Below the pieces are notes generated by a model. It made no database searches, was not told the origin of the DNA, and was given only the letters and a program-made list of their open reading frames with translations. From contig NZ_AZGF01000004.1 of assembly GCF_001434475.1 (NCBI RefSeq), positions 1 through 64,000 of the forward strand: a stretch of DNA of 64,000 nt, given 5' to 3'. A program made the translations under genes and the position numbers. The stretch comes from Paucilactobacillus suebicus DSM 5007 = KCTC 3549 (GTDB taxonomy: Bacteria; Bacillota; Bacilli; Lactobacillales; Lactobacillaceae). Below, piece by piece: positions 62,833-64,000 of this stretch (the stretch's first letter is position 1; every line of letters begins with the position of its first letter).

Positions 62833-64000
62833 CTAACTTTGGCTGCTGGTAGCGGCGTAAAATGCCTTTTCAACTACCTGTTCTTCAGGTACACCAGCAT
62901 CTTCATATTGTTTAATCAGATCGTGCATCTTGTGATAATCACGTGGATAGACTTTGATGAACGTATCTTTTTCTTCGTCCCAGTTGTCCAAAATCTTTTT
63001 GGCAGTGAATGAATTAGTAAAGTAGTAATGTTTTTGCAACAGATCTTTCAATACCGTTGTATCATCACTAGTTTCGTCGAGTTTAAAAGTATCAACCAAT
63101 TCTGGATTAAGTTGTTTCTTAAATTGGTGAGTCCAGTCGTACACATAAGCTACACCACCAGACATGCCGGCAGCAAAGTTACGTCCAGTTCTGCCAAGGA
63201 TAACGGCCACACCACCGGTCATGTATTCACAACCGTTATTGCCGACACCTTCAACGACGACTTTTGCACCGGAATTACGAACGCAGAAACGCTCGCCAGC
63301 ACGGCCATTAAAGTATGCTTCACCACTAGTGGCACCAAAGCATGCAACGTTGCCAACGATTGGAGCGTGTGCGTAAAGGTCTTGAGCCTGTTTTGGAGCA
63401 GCAACGATCAAACGCCCACCGGATAATCCTTTACCAACATAATCATTGGCTTCACCAGTTAGTTTGATTTCCAAACCCTGAGTGATAAATGCACCAAAGC
63501 TTTGTCCTGCAGTACCCTTGTAATTGAATTTCATTAGTCCAGGTTTCAAAGTGTTATTGCCGAAGTGAGCTGCAATCCAGCCACCCATACGGGCGCCAGC
63601 AGTTCTGTCCGTATTATTGATTGGCAGATTAATGGTCGTAGCATTGCCATTTTCCAAGCTGGTCTTGGCAAACGCATCCAAATCTGGCCAGTCGTACTTC
63701 GGTTTGAATGGATCCTTTGCTTTTCTTTCAATCGAAATGGTTTTACCAATCATCCGATCGTAGTTCAGTGATTTAGCCTTACCTGCGGGTATATACCGTG
63801 GGGATAGGTGTTCACCGTGGCCAACCATTTCATCAATTGTCCGGTATCCCAGTTTGGCCATTTCTTCACGCAGGTCCTGTGCCAAGAAACGCATCATGTT
63901 CATGACGTGTTCAGGCTTGCCAGCATAAAGTTTGCGTAAATCTGGATTCTGAGTCGTAATACCAATTGGACAAGTATTCAAGTTACATTTGCGCATCATG
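62833..64000 (-). CDS. gltB: Glutamate synthase large subunit, C-terminal part (cut by the window)
   Basis: The last 388 or so residues of a protein of about 1500. The Fe-S cysteines appear in 'MRKCNLNTCPIGITTQNPDLRKL'. The C-terminal Gly-repeat domain (GXGXG) follows: 'YVGKGLSGGRLIVAAPK', 'GNVACFGATSGEAYFNGRAGERFCVRNSGAKVVVEGVGNNGCEYMTGGVAVILG'. The glutaminase and FMN domains lie beyond the right edge. It makes glutamate from glutamine and 2-oxoglutarate. Confidence 0.95.
   Translation of the reverse strand, partial: MMRKCNLNTCPIGITTQNPDLRKLYAGKPEHVMNMMRFLAQDLREEMAKLGYRTIDEMVGHGEHLSPRYIPAGKAKSLNYDRMIGKTISIERKAKDPFKPKYDWPDLDAFAKTSLENGNATTINLPINNTDRTAGARMGGWIAAHFGNNTLKPGLMKFNYKGTAGQSFGAFITQGLEIKLTGEANDYVGKGLSGGRLIVAAPKQAQDLYAHAPIVGNVACFGATSGEAYFNGRAGERFCVRNSGAKVVVEGVGNNGCEYMTGGVAVILGRTGRNFAAGMSGGVAYVYDWTHQFKKQLNPELVDTFKLDETSDDTTVLKDLLQKHYYFTNSFTAKKILDNWDEEKDTFIKVYPRDYHKMHDLIKQYEDAGVPEEQVVEKAFYAATSSQS

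Overview
Organism. The window is about 40 % GC, with short intergenic gaps, AGGAGG-type ribosome binding sites and frequent TTG/GTG starts. It carries LAB-type genes: DUF4811, a choloylglycine-hydrolase-family enzyme, ECF transporters, an LtaS-type synthase and a TrpXYZ-like ABC system. It also has PurBox, cre, T-box and TPP control signals. Together these point to a member of the Lactobacillaceae; genus and species cannot be fixed from the sequence alone. I see no rRNA, tRNA, insertion sequence, prophage or CRISPR array. LAYOUT. 1-4.7 kb: cadmium-type transporter, DHA2 drug exporter with its DUF4811 partner, a 2-hydroxyacid dehydrogenase and RidA. 4.9-16.8 kb: the complete IMP operon purEKCSQLFMNHD (purB is not in the window), with a strong promoter and two PurR-type boxes. 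17-23.6 kb: universal stress protein, lipoate ligase, a small membrane-protein pair, a 6S-like RNA candidate, a methyltransferase-like/XRE/hydrolase operon and a divergent hydrolase. 23.9-28.2 kb: iron-siderophore type ABC importer with a flavin reductase. 28.8-34.4 kb: Na+/H+ antiporter, TetR/SDR pair, LacI regulator, YczE-like protein. 34.6-37.4 kb: YkoEDC thiamine-precursor ECF transporter under a TPP riboswitch. 37.5-44.1 kb: degenerate PAP2-like protein, L,D-transpeptidase, nucleoside hydrolase, ferredoxin-NADP reductase, lipoteichoic acid synthase. 44.3-54.3 kb: housekeeping and accessory enzymes including asd, corA, terC, trxA and an alpha carbonic anhydrase. 54.5-57.4 kb: TrpXYZ-like tryptophan ABC importer. 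57.7-60 kb: serC-serA. 60-61 kb: T-box leader with a 20-residue peptide gene, then ndk. 61.4-64 kb: gltD and the 3' part of gltB. MAIN DISCOVERIES. (1) Twenty long (about 105-130 nt) imperfect hairpins, both strands, form one dispersed family. The ends are conserved and asymmetric (TAGAGTG on one side, CACGTTTCAG[CAA] on the other), while stem sequences differ between copies and stay paired. In most copies the TAGAGTG end coincides with, or lies within a few bases of, the stop codon of a co-oriented gene, and genes with such a hairpin mostly lack a classical terminator. (2) The trpXYZ-like operon has a Trp-Trp leader peptide followed by alternative hairpins and two consecutive terminators, an architecture of ribosome-mediated attenuation as in enteric trp operons rather than a T-box. 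(3) A T-box riboswitch with its own promoter controls no recognisable enzyme, only a 20-residue His/Trp-containing peptide gene. (4) An 85-bp tandem repeat has grown from one half of a hairpin element.
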